In this document: piece by piece, positions 1-5,893 of the stretch
How positions within the stretch are numbered: position 1 is the stretch's first letter
Layout of the letters: each line of letters begins with the position of its first letter
Assembly: GCA_027295245.1 (NCBI GenBank)
Contig: JAPULF010000606.1
Location: 1-5,893, forward strand
Source of the DNA: Planctomycetota bacterium
Lineage (GTDB): Bacteria > Planctomycetota > Phycisphaerae > UBA1845 > UTPLA1
Direction of reading: 5' to 3'
Length of the DNA: 5,893 bases
Notes under the pieces: model-generated
What the model was told of the DNA's origin: nothing
The model's database searches: none
The model's input: the letters and a program-made list of their open reading frames with translations, nothing else
Position numbers and translations under genes: made by a program

Positions 1-1
1 A

Positions 2-1702
2 ATCACGCTTCCCTGGTTGGCCCCCGATGCCGAAGCCCGGAGTGGCTACCGCCGGAAGGCGATTTTATTGCTGCTAAGCATCGGGTTGCCACAGATACTG
101 GTGACGGCGGCAACCCTTGCGCTCACCGACGTCAATGTCCCCAATCGGATGAACGATTGGCGCATCTTGCAGGCGTTCTTCCTCGTCAGCGGCATGGCGG
201 TCGGAGTGGTGGCCATGGCGGGGGCGTTCGCGGTCACCTTCTACCGGCAAATCGGCGCAATCCTGCAACGAGGATACACGGCCGCCACCGTTTTCTTCGG
301 CGGGGTCATCTCGGTCTGCCTGATCGTGTGGTTTCACGCCTGGATTTTCGACGTGATCGTGGCCATCGAAGCCGGCCCGCACAACGACCCCGCGATCACG
401 ACCATCCTGTCCGGCGAACTCTCGGCCCGCGAGGTCTACCGCGGAATCGAGCACGCAATTCCCGTGCCGCTGGTCGCGTATCTTCTTTGGCCGTTGCAGT
501 TTCCGATCGTGCGCGACTTGCTCGCAACCGCCGGCGTCATCGGCTTCATCAGCATCATCCCCGGATTCGGCATCTGGTGGGAGCGAAAGGTCGCGGGCCG
601 CATCCAGTCCCGCCTCGGCCCCATGCGCGTGGGTGGCTGGCACGGTTGGGCCCAGTCCCCGGCCGACGGAATCAAGCTGCTATTCAAGGAAGACCTGATC
701 CCCGAGCACGGTGACCGAATCCTCTTTCGAATGGCCCCACACTTGGTCTTGATACCGGTGGTATGCCTGTTTCTGGCACTGCCCTTCGCGGGGTCCTATG
801 TCTTCCGCGATCTCGACGTGGCACTGTTGTTCATTCTCGCCATGCTCGGCATCGAGGTCGTCGGCGTGATCCTGGCGGGGTGGGCCAGCAACAACAAATG
901 GTCCATGTACGGCGCCATGCGGGAGGCCTGTCAGATGGTCTCCTACGAGATTCCGATGGGCATGGCCCTGCTGATCCCCGTGATGATGGCCGGGTCCCTG
1001 CAATTGACGACGATTGCGGATGCCCAGTCCGGAAGTTTCGCCGATTGGTTCGTGTTCCGAAATCCCTGGTGCTTCATAGCGTTCTTCATCTACTTCACCG
1101 CGGCGCTGGCCTCTTGCAAGCGGGCCCCGTTCGACTTGCCGGAAAGCGAATCCGAACTGGTCGCCGGCTTCCTGACCGAGTACAGCGGCTTTCGATGGTC
1201 CCTGTTCTTCTTTGCGGAATATGCCGCCATGTTTGCCGTTTGCGGGCTGGCGGTCATTCTGTTTCTGGGCGGATGGAAGTCACCCCTTCCCGCGAGTTGG
1301 GCCGCCGGGCTCGACGCCCAGGCCTGGTATACCCCGTTGGTCAAGGGTTTGTTTTTCGAAGGGCCGATCCTCTTCGTGCTCAAGGCCGCGTTCATGTTCT
1401 ACGTGCAGCTTTGGGTCCGATGGACACTGCCCCGAATTCGCATCGATCAGGTGTTGTACGGGTGCATTCAGGTTCTGCTTCCGCTCATGATGGGCGTTCT
1501 CCTGATCAATACGCTCTGGATTCTCGCCATCGACCATCTGGAATGGGCGTGGCTGAAGGCGATCGATACCGGTCTTCATTACGCCTTGGTGGCAATCGGT
1601 GTCTTTACACTCGCCTCGATCGTTTTCATCGCCGGCTATGGATACGTCAACAGGCGGCGGCTGCCCGGCCCGCTGGTAATAGAACATCTGCCGGGCTCCT
1701 GA
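2..1702 (+). CDS. nuoH: NADH-quinone oxidoreductase subunit H (NuoH), N-terminally extended, 5' end unresolved
   Basis: This is the complex I membrane subunit that forms most of the quinone-binding chamber and anchors the hydrophilic arm. The frame is open to the left edge. The first possible start is TTG at 17, but no Shine-Dalgarno precedes it, so the true start may lie upstream; residue numbers here count from that TTG. The NuoH core is clear: ERK at 189-191, followed by the Q-R-GP-RVGG loop and GIKLLFKED; GWASNNK followed by E303 and SYE (E311); the acidic quinone-loop motif DLPESESE at 373-380, then TEYSG (E388); and a late WVRWTLPR segment. Typical NuoH is about 320-370 aa. This one has about 150 extra residues before the core and a last hydrophobic helix ending in the basic tail NRRR. 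The stop is TGA at 1700-1702, and nuoJ follows after 29 bases with no nuoI between. Family assignment is near certain; the start is not. Confidence 0.96.
   Translation: MTLPWLAPDAEARSGYRRKAILLLLSIGLPQILVTAATLALTDVNVPNRMNDWRILQAFFLVSGMAVGVVAMAGAFAVTFYRQIGAILQRGYTAATVFFGGVISVCLIVWFHAWIFDVIVAIEAGPHNDPAITTILSGELSAREVYRGIEHAIPVPLVAYLLWPLQFPIVRDLLATAGVIGFISIIPGFGIWWERKVAGRIQSRLGPMRVGGWHGWAQSPADGIKLLFKEDLIPEHGDRILFRMAPHLVLIPVVCLFLALPFAGSYVFRDLDVALLFILAMLGIEVVGVILAGWASNNKWSMYGAMREACQMVSYEIPMGMALLIPVMMAGSLQLTTIADAQSGSFADWFVFRNPWCFIAFFIYFTAALASCKRAPFDLPESESELVAGFLTEYSGFRWSLFFFAEYAAMFAVCGLAVILFLGGWKSPLPASWAAGLDAQAWYTPLVKGLFFEGPILFVLKAAFMFYVQLWVRWTLPRIRIDQVLYGCIQVLLPLMMGVLLINTLWILAIDHLEWAWLKAIDTGLHYALVAIGVFTLASIVFIAGYGYVNRRRLPGPLVIEHLPGS
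17..478 (+). other. NuoH N-terminal extension with three predicted transmembrane helices
   Basis: Residues 1-154 (counted from TTG 17) precede the conserved NuoH core. Three hydrophobic stretches are seen at about residues 15-37, 50-75 and 88-117. Charge placement gives a consistent topology: RRK at 12-14 and the R77/R85 loop would be cytoplasmic, while the loop at 38-48 and the stretch 118-150 would be periplasmic. An odd number of added helices with a cytoplasmic N-terminus keeps core helix 1 running outside-to-inside, so the ERK loop stays on the quinone side. The third helix contains W105, H107 and W109. No cysteine cluster is present, so this is not a fused NuoI ferredoxin. Codon third positions are as G/C-rich as in the core, so the region looks truly coding. 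Its function is unknown. Confidence 0.75.
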
Positions 1703-1731
1703 AAAGGCGACCGCGGCAGCCGCACGAGACC

Positions 1732-2232
1732 ATGGATAACCTACTCGAAACACTGGCATTCTATATCATGGCCGGCTTTGCGGCGGGAAGCGCCGTCGGC
1801 GTGGTGGTGTCCACCAACATCATTCGCACCGCCGTATTCCTGCTTGGCACGCTCGGCTCGGTCGCGGGCCTCTATTTCCTGTTGGATGCAAACCTGATTG
1901 CCGCGATACAACTGATCGTCTACGCGGGAGGCACGTTGATCCTCATCATCTTCGGCGTCATGCTGACGAGCAAATCGCCCTGGGTACGATTCGACGCAAC
2001 GCGCGGCCAGATCATCGTCGCCTGCCTTGTCGCCGCCATGATGTTCGCGGGCCTTTGCACTCTACTGCTGCCGGGCGAATGGTCCGGCGGCCCCGTATTA
2101 GAGCAATCCCCCCGTGTGAAAGACGTGGGTGAGGCATTGCTGACCGATTATCTCGTGCCGTTCGAAGTCGCGAGTGTGCTCTTGCTGGTCGTGATGATCG
2201 GCGCGGCCTACCTCGCACGGCCGGAGAAATAA
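1732..2232 (+). CDS. nuoJ: NADH-quinone oxidoreductase subunit J (NuoJ)
   Basis: This 166-aa inner-membrane subunit of complex I sits between NuoH/NuoA and NuoK. Its third helix is known in the family to undergo a pi-bulge change coupled to proton pumping. The size fits the family (about 165-200 aa). Helices are visible at about residues 10-28, 32-50, 54-78, 92-112 and 142-161. The signature is in helix 3: VYAGGTLILIIFGVML, with Y64 matching the conserved helix-3 tyrosine. The double-glycine form with FGVML resembles NuoJ from planctomycete and Bacteroidetes-like lineages rather than the proteobacterial VGAIMVLFLFVVMM form. The hydrophilic loop at about 116-140 precedes the last helix, and the C-terminus is ARPEK. 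The same frame is open far upstream inside nuoH, but similarity begins at ATG 1732 (MDNLLETLAF), which lies just after the nuoH stop. Only a weak GAG precedes this start, so translation may be coupled to nuoH. Confidence 0.95.
   Translation: MDNLLETLAFYIMAGFAAGSAVGVVVSTNIIRTAVFLLGTLGSVAGLYFLLDANLIAAIQLIVYAGGTLILIIFGVMLTSKSPWVRFDATRGQIIVACLVAAMMFAGLCTLLLPGEWSGGPVLEQSPRVKDVGEALLTDYLVPFEVASVLLLVVMIGAAYLARPEK
2223..2226 (+). promoter_or_regulatory. Probable ribosome binding site of nuoK, inside the end of nuoJ
   Basis: GGAG lies within the last codons of nuoJ, 12 bases before the nuoK ATG at 2239. The spacing is long. With only six bases between the nuoJ stop and the nuoK start, translation of the two genes is probably coupled. 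Confidence 0.4.
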
Positions 2233-2238
2233 AACGCC

Positions 2239-2553
2239 ATGGCCGTCGGGCTGAATCACTATCTGATCCTGGCCGCGTTTATCTTTTCGCTCGGCATCCT
2301 CTGCATGACCATCAAGCGAAATGCCATCGGCATTCTGATCGGGGTCGAACTCGTGCTCAACGCCGCGAATATAAACTTGATCGCGTTCAGCAAATTCACC
2401 GATGGCGGAGTCGCCCCGGCCGGGCAACTCGCCGCCGTGTTCGTGATCCTGATTGCCGCCGCGGAGGCGGCCATTGCGATCGCAATCTTCATGAATTTCT
2501 ACAACAGCTTCCAAACCGTCGACGTCGATCGCGGCGACGAACTCAGGGGATAG
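2239..2553 (+). CDS. nuoK: NADH-quinone oxidoreductase subunit K (NuoK)
   Basis: This 104-aa, three-helix subunit is homologous to MrpC. It links NuoJ to the antiporter-like subunits and carries two buried glutamates of the central hydrophilic axis. Length matches the family (about 100 aa). Helices are at about residues 8-24, 29-52 and 62-88. Both key acids are present: E37 in helix 2 (GVELVLNAANIN) and E76 in helix 3 (AAAEAAIAIAIF), matching E. coli NuoK E36 and E72. The start MAVGLNHYLILA is typical, since many NuoK proteins begin with a short stretch leading to HYL. The C-terminal tail after FMNFYNSF is a few residues longer and acidic (VDVDRGDELRG). The gene lies 6 bases after nuoJ and 28 bases before nuoL. 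Nothing suggests it is defective. Confidence 0.97.
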   Translation: MAVGLNHYLILAAFIFSLGILCMTIKRNAIGILIGVELVLNAANINLIAFSKFTDGGVAPAGQLAAVFVILIAAAEAAIAIAIFMNFYNSFQTVDVDRGDELRG

Positions 2554-2567
2554 CGGCCGACCGGGTC

Positions 2568-2571
2568 AGGA
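2568..2571 (+). promoter_or_regulatory. Probable ribosome binding site of nuoL
   Basis: AGGA in the nuoK-nuoL gap lies 10 bases before ATG 2582. It supports that ATG as the nuoL start. The 28-base gap shows no hairpin that would suggest a terminator. Confidence 0.5.
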
Positions 2572-2581
2572 TTCAGCATTC

Positions 2582-5080
2582 ATGGAATACCACAACACCC
2601 TGGCTATCGCCGTCCTGATCCCGCTGGTCAGCTTCACGATACTGGCGCTGTTCGGCCACCGGATCGGAAAACCGTTCGCCGGATACGTGGCCACCGCCGC
2701 GATCGGGCTGAGTTGCGTTCTCGCGACGCAGGTCCTCGTCGGCTGGGTCTCCGCCGACGACGAGGTCCGTCGGCAACTGATCGACAACGCGTATGAAAGC
2801 CGCGTGACCTGGGCCGATTTCGGCGTAGACGCGATACAAGTGCATGTAAAGCTCGATTCGCTCACCGTGCTCATGTTCTTCATGGTCACCTTCGTCTCGT
2901 TTTGGATCCACTTCTTCAGCCTCGGCTACATGGAGGGGCACAGCGATGAGGTAGACGGCACCAGCAAGTACCATCGATTCTTCGCCTATCTGTCGCTGTT
3001 TTGTTTCAGCATGCTCGGGCTGGTCGTCTCCAGCAGCCTCTTGTTCTTGTTCATATTCTGGGAACTCGTGGGGTTGTGCAGCTACCTGCTGATCGGGTTT
3101 TACTTCGACAAGAAGTTCGCATCCAACGCCGCAATGAAGGCGTTCATCGTCAACCGTGTCGGGGACGTCGGCTTCCTGCTCGGTGTCATGCTGGTCTTCC
3201 TGCACCTCGGCACGTTCGACCTGGATCAGGCCGCCGCCCGCTTCGCCACCCAGTTCCACAACGGCACCGGACTCTTCGCGTCCGACTTCACGCTGTTCGG
3301 ATACGGCCTCGCAACGCTGATGGGAATCGGTCTGTTCTGCGGGGCCATGGGCAAGTCGGCCCAGTTCCCGCTGCACGTCTGGCTGCCCGATGCCATGGCC
3401 GGTCCGACGCCCGTCAGCGCCCTGATCCACGCGGCCACCATGGTCGCCGCCGGCGTCTCTCTCGTCGCCCGCATTTTTCGTTTGCTCACACCCGAGGCCC
3501 AGATGTTCATCGCGGTGATCGGCTGCATCACGCTCACCATCACCGCCCTGATAGCGATCGTGCAAACCGACATCAAGAAGGTCCTGGCCTACTCCACACT
3601 CAGCCAACTCGGCTACATGATCTTCGGAATGGGTGTCGGGGCCTGGGTTGCGGCCCTGTTTCACCTGATGACCCATGCCTTTTTCAAGGCCTTGCTGTTC
3701 CTCGGCTCGGGCCAGGTCATCGAAGGTTGTCACCACGAGCAGGACATCCGCAAGATGGGCGGCCTGCGTCGTAAAATGCCGGTCACTTGCTGGACATTCT
3801 TCATCGGCGTTCTGGCGATCGCCGGATTCGGCATTCCGACCCTGCACTTTGGCCTGGGTGGGTACTTCAGCAAGGACGAAATACTCGCGGTGGCCTACGA
3901 ACGGGCATTCAACTGGCCGCCAACCATCGAAGGCGAATCGGACGCGGGCCATGCGGCGTCGAACGCCCCGTCTCCGTCGACCGAATCCGCCGATGCCACA
4001 ATGGCCGCATCACAAGTTCGATTGATCAGCCACCCGGAGACGCCCGTCGCACGCGGCGCGATTCTCGCAGACGCCACGGGAGCATCGACCACCGAACACG
4101 AAGAACACGCCGGCCCGACCGGTACCGAGCAGAAGCTGCGGATCGCGGCGGCGATGCCGGTACTGCCCGCCTGGATGTATTGGTTGCCGATCATCATTGC
4201 ATACGTCACGCCCTTCTACATGATGCGGTGCTGGTGGTTGACGTTCTGCGGAAAGCCGCGCGACGAACATGTGTACGAGCACGCCCACGAAAACTGGAAG
4301 ATGTGGCTGCCGCTCGTCGTGCTGGCCGGCGGCACGATCTTCTGCAGCTTTTTCGTGTTTCGCAATCTGATTCACGATGCCGCCGGCGTGTTGGCCGATG
4401 CCACGGCCGTGGTCGCCATCGATGGCGAAGCCGCGTCGATCGCCGAAGCGGGCGACGGCGCGATGATGACGCTGTCGCACGGCCCGGGCCGAAGTCCCCA
4501 CGATGCCCTGACCTGGCAGGTCGGATTCGCCTGGGTCATCGGCATGTTCATCGCATGGTTGATCTACAAGGACGGGCTCGCTCTCGCCGAACGCATCAAG
4601 CGGGCGTGCGGCCCCGTCCCCCGATGGCTGGAGCAAAAGCTCTACTTTGACCATATCTACGACAACGTTTTCGTCGTCGGAACGGTCTCCATCGTCGCAC
4701 CCATCGCCAACGCAATCGACAAATTCATCGTGGACGGCGCGGCCAACGCCACCGCGTTCGTCACGCGGGTGTCCGCGTTCTTCACCGGCCGGCAACTCGA
4801 CATGCCTGTGCGCAAGGGCGATATCGGGCTGGTGGATTGGATCGTCAACGCAATTGCCAAACTCACGATGCTCTTGGGTTCGTGGATTCGGCGTCCGCAA
4901 AGCGGCCGCATCCGCACTTATATCGCGCTGACCGCGGGTACCGCGGCGGTGGCCCTGCTTTGCGTGTTGTTTTCCGACGTGATCGTGGCCGTTTGCGAGC
5001 AGATTAAGGCCGGCTTCAACCAACTGCTGGCAGGCGATTCGGTGGTCGCCGCCCAGAGCGCGACTCGGCTCGGAGACTGA
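2582..5080 (+). CDS. nuoL: NADH-quinone oxidoreductase subunit L (NuoL), enlarged by loop insertions
   Basis: This is the distal antiporter-like proton-pumping subunit of complex I, 832 aa against about 610-660 in most bacteria. The two signature blocks are intact: WELVGLCSYLLIGFYF with E161 (E. coli E144), and GKSAQFPLHVWLPDAMAGPT with K258 (K229), followed by H283 (H254). Further along are H361, H365 and K369 in HLMTHAFFKALLF (E. coli H334, H338, K342), and FSKDEIL with K431/D432 (K399/D400). The full pumping axis is therefore present. The extra length comes mainly from a hydrophilic insertion at about 446-520 and a longer loop at about 598-645. The usual YFDHIYDNVFV element is at about 688-697, followed by the lateral-helix region and a final helix at about 787-805. 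The ATG at 2582 has an AGGA upstream; the stop is TGA 5078-5080. NuoM and the related Mrp proteins were considered, but the YFDxxYD element and lateral-helix extension identify NuoL. Confidence 0.97.
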   Translation: MEYHNTLAIAVLIPLVSFTILALFGHRIGKPFAGYVATAAIGLSCVLATQVLVGWVSADDEVRRQLIDNAYESRVTWADFGVDAIQVHVKLDSLTVLMFFMVTFVSFWIHFFSLGYMEGHSDEVDGTSKYHRFFAYLSLFCFSMLGLVVSSSLLFLFIFWELVGLCSYLLIGFYFDKKFASNAAMKAFIVNRVGDVGFLLGVMLVFLHLGTFDLDQAAARFATQFHNGTGLFASDFTLFGYGLATLMGIGLFCGAMGKSAQFPLHVWLPDAMAGPTPVSALIHAATMVAAGVSLVARIFRLLTPEAQMFIAVIGCITLTITALIAIVQTDIKKVLAYSTLSQLGYMIFGMGVGAWVAALFHLMTHAFFKALLFLGSGQVIEGCHHEQDIRKMGGLRRKMPVTCWTFFIGVLAIAGFGIPTLHFGLGGYFSKDEILAVAYERAFNWPPTIEGESDAGHAASNAPSPSTESADATMAASQVRLISHPETPVARGAILADATGASTTEHEEHAGPTGTEQKLRIAAAMPVLPAWMYWLPIIIAYVTPFYMMRCWWLTFCGKPRDEHVYEHAHENWKMWLPLVVLAGGTIFCSFFVFRNLIHDAAGVLADATAVVAIDGEAASIAEAGDGAMMTLSHGPGRSPHDALTWQVGFAWVIGMFIAWLIYKDGLALAERIKRACGPVPRWLEQKLYFDHIYDNVFVVGTVSIVAPIANAIDKFIVDGAANATAFVTRVSAFFTGRQLDMPVRKGDIGLVDWIVNAIAKLTMLLGSWIRRPQSGRIRTYIALTAGTAAVALLCVLFSDVIVAVCEQIKAGFNQLLAGDSVVAAQSATRLGD
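3917..4141 (+). other. Low-complexity hydrophilic insertion in NuoL after TM12
   Basis: Residues about 446-520 separate the FSKDEILAVAYERAFNW end of TM12 from the next helix (begins near W531). In E. coli NuoL only about 14 residues bridge this point. The stretch is rich in Ala, Ser, Thr, Glu, Asp, Pro and His, has no hydrophobic helix, and includes EHEEH at 505-509. By homologous NuoL topology (N-terminus periplasmic, even-numbered helices ending outside), it should project into the periplasm. That placement is inference. Codon choice is like the rest of the gene, so it does not look recently acquired. Confidence 0.7.
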
Positions 5081-5081
5081 C

Positions 5082-5085
5082 GGAG
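5082..5085 (+). promoter_or_regulatory. Ribosome binding site that fixes the nuoM GTG start
   Basis: GGAG, 7 bases before GTG 5093, lies immediately after the nuoL stop. This good spacing is the main reason for choosing the GTG as the nuoM start; no ATG is available at the expected N-terminus. Confidence 0.65.
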
Positions 5086-5092
5086 ATAGACC

Positions 5093-5893
5093 GTGCCTGA
5101 CAACATCAATGACTTCATATCCTACTGGTTTTCCGACACGCTCAGTTGGATCATCTTCCTGCCGGTGGTCGGCATGATCGTCGTGCTGGCGGCGCCGTCG
5201 CGTTACGCTCGATCCATCACCTTCGGTACGACTCTCATCGTGTTCCTGTTTGCGTGTTCGCTGTATGCACCTTTCATCGACAGAAGTACCACGGCTTACG
5301 GGGCCATGGAGTATGAAAAATCCGTCGAGTGGATCAGCTTCAGCGGTGGGGATTTCACGATCAATTATCATATCGGCCTGGACAGCCTCAGCTATCCGTT
5401 GGTCGTTCTGACTACCTTGATCGGTTGGCTCGCGGCGTTCGCAAGCTGGAATTTCGATTCCTGGAAGGTGAATCGCGGGGCAAAGGGCTATTTTGCCCTG
5501 TTTCTATTGCTCCAAACCGGAATCCTGGGAACGTTTGCCTCCCTCGACTTCTTCCTGTTCTACATCTTCTGGGAAGTCATGCTCCTGCCGATGTACTTTC
5601 TCATCGGTGTGTGGGGCTCGCCGCCGAGCGCGGCCGGGCGCGGTGGAGCGTACGCGGCCATCAAGTTCTTCCTCTACACCCTGTTCGGTTCGGTCCTGAT
5701 GCTCGTGGCCCTGCTGGGCTTCTACTTCTACAGCGCAAATGCCGACCCAGACGGCGTCGGCACGTTCAACCTCATCGAGCTGGCCAACAACCCGGCCATC
5801 CAGGAAGAGTTCGCCACCGCCACCTTCCTTCGCGGGGCCTCGTTCTCGAGTTGCATGTTCATCTTCCTGGCCATCGGCTTCGCCATCAAGGTG
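5093..5893 (+). CDS. nuoM: NADH-quinone oxidoreductase subunit M (NuoM), 3' truncated by window edge
   Basis: These are the first 267 codons of the middle antiporter-like pumping subunit of complex I. E. coli NuoM is 509 aa, so about half is missing because the window ends. Translation from GTG gives MPDNINDFISYWFSDTLSW, a short hydrophilic lead, then helices at about 19-33 and 41-58. The motif GLDSLS (residues 95-98 are GLDS) opens the next conserved block. The catalytic-type signature FYIFWEVMLLPMYFLIGVWG contains E161, matching E. coli E144. The last codons read LAIGFAIKV, where K266 matches E. coli K234, so the frame breaks off one residue into the KxPxFPFHTWLPD block. The loop at about 220-245 (NADPDGVGTF to ATATFL) is longer than in E. 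coli. The frame is open throughout with no stop. It follows nuoL by 12 bases. NuoM rather than NuoN or MrpD is favoured by position and by the EVMLLPMYF wording. Confidence 0.95.
   Translation, partial: MPDNINDFISYWFSDTLSWIIFLPVVGMIVVLAAPSRYARSITFGTTLIVFLFACSLYAPFIDRSTTAYGAMEYEKSVEWISFSGGDFTINYHIGLDSLSYPLVVLTTLIGWLAAFASWNFDSWKVNRGAKGYFALFLLLQTGILGTFASLDFFLFYIFWEVMLLPMYFLIGVWGSPPSAAGRGGAYAAIKFFLYTLFGSVLMLVALLGFYFYSANADPDGVGTFNLIELANNPAIQEEFATATFLRGASFSSCMFIFLAIGFAIKV

Noticed and set aside
1713..1723. Inverted repeat GCGGC-A-GCCGC in the nuoH-nuoJ gap, considered as an attenuator or terminator
   Set aside because: The single-base loop cannot form a stable hairpin as such, the stem is five bases, and no T-run follows. 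It is likely chance in GC-rich DNA.
763..1731. Upstream in-frame continuation of nuoJ inside nuoH (a possible 489-residue protein)
   Set aside because: The upstream part translates to an Arg-rich shadow of nuoH. NuoJ similarity and family length begin at ATG 1732.
2573..3952. Long reverse-strand open frame (459 codons) opposite nuoL
   Set aside because: It is the mirror of a G/C-third-position-biased gene. The product is a charged, low-complexity mix of Asp, Glu, His, Gln and Arg with no recognisable domain, while the + strand encodes a clear NuoL.
4097..4111. EHEEH in NuoL (505-509), considered as a zinc protease-type site
   Set aside because: It is not HExxH with a helix context or a third ligand. 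It sits in a low-complexity loop.
4262..4291. His/Glu-rich segment DEHVYEHAHEN in NuoL (561-571), considered as a metal site
   Set aside because: A His-rich segment such as HAHE at this point is ordinary in NuoL; E. coli has IHAHA at the equivalent position.
3983..4405. Repeated ADAT tetrapeptides in NuoL (residues 470-473, 496-499, 605-608), considered as a repeat array
   Set aside because: Spacing is irregular and flanks differ. This is expected in Ala-rich low-complexity loops.
4010..5371. Long reverse-strand open frame (453 codons) opposite the nuoL/nuoM junction
   Set aside because: It spans two conserved + strand genes and has the same shadow composition, with no domain or ribosome site of its own.

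Overview
The window is a stretch of a bacterial respiratory complex I operon. Five membrane-arm genes of the proton-pumping NADH:quinone oxidoreductase lie on the + strand, in the order nuoH - nuoJ - nuoK - nuoL - nuoM. The first is open at the left edge, and the last runs off the right edge. The base composition is GC-rich with a strong G/C third-position preference. Together with the enlarged NuoH (at least 561 aa) and NuoL (832 aa), and the NuoJ motif YAGGTLILIIFGVML, this suggests a planctomycete-like or related bacterium. The taxonomic call is inference from protein flavour only and is weak.

Layout: 2-1702 nuoH, with about 150 extra N-terminal residues holding three predicted membrane helices; 1732-2232 nuoJ; 2239-2553 nuoK; 2582-5080 nuoL, with a roughly 75-residue low-complexity hydrophilic insertion after the TM12 Lys-Asp pair; 5093-5893 the first 267 codons of nuoM from a GTG start. 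The gaps between genes are 29, 6, 28 and 12 bases. No terminator or promoter is visible, so this is most likely one transcript whose promoter lies upstream of the window. No non-coding stretch exceeds 30 bases.

How the genes work together: NuoH forms much of the quinone chamber and joins the peripheral arm to the membrane arm. NuoJ and NuoK follow it along the arm and carry the start of the buried hydrophilic axis. NuoM and NuoL are antiporter-like pumping subunits, with NuoL at the far tip. The charged residues expected for pumping are present in NuoK (E37, E76), NuoL (E161, K258, H283, H361, H365, K369, K431, D432) and the visible part of NuoM (E161, K266).

The window holds no novel defence, mobile or RNA system. 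The points worth a second look are variations on complex I: the extended NuoH, the absence of nuoI between nuoH and nuoJ, the NuoL insertion, and a possible internal repeat in the NuoL lateral-helix region.
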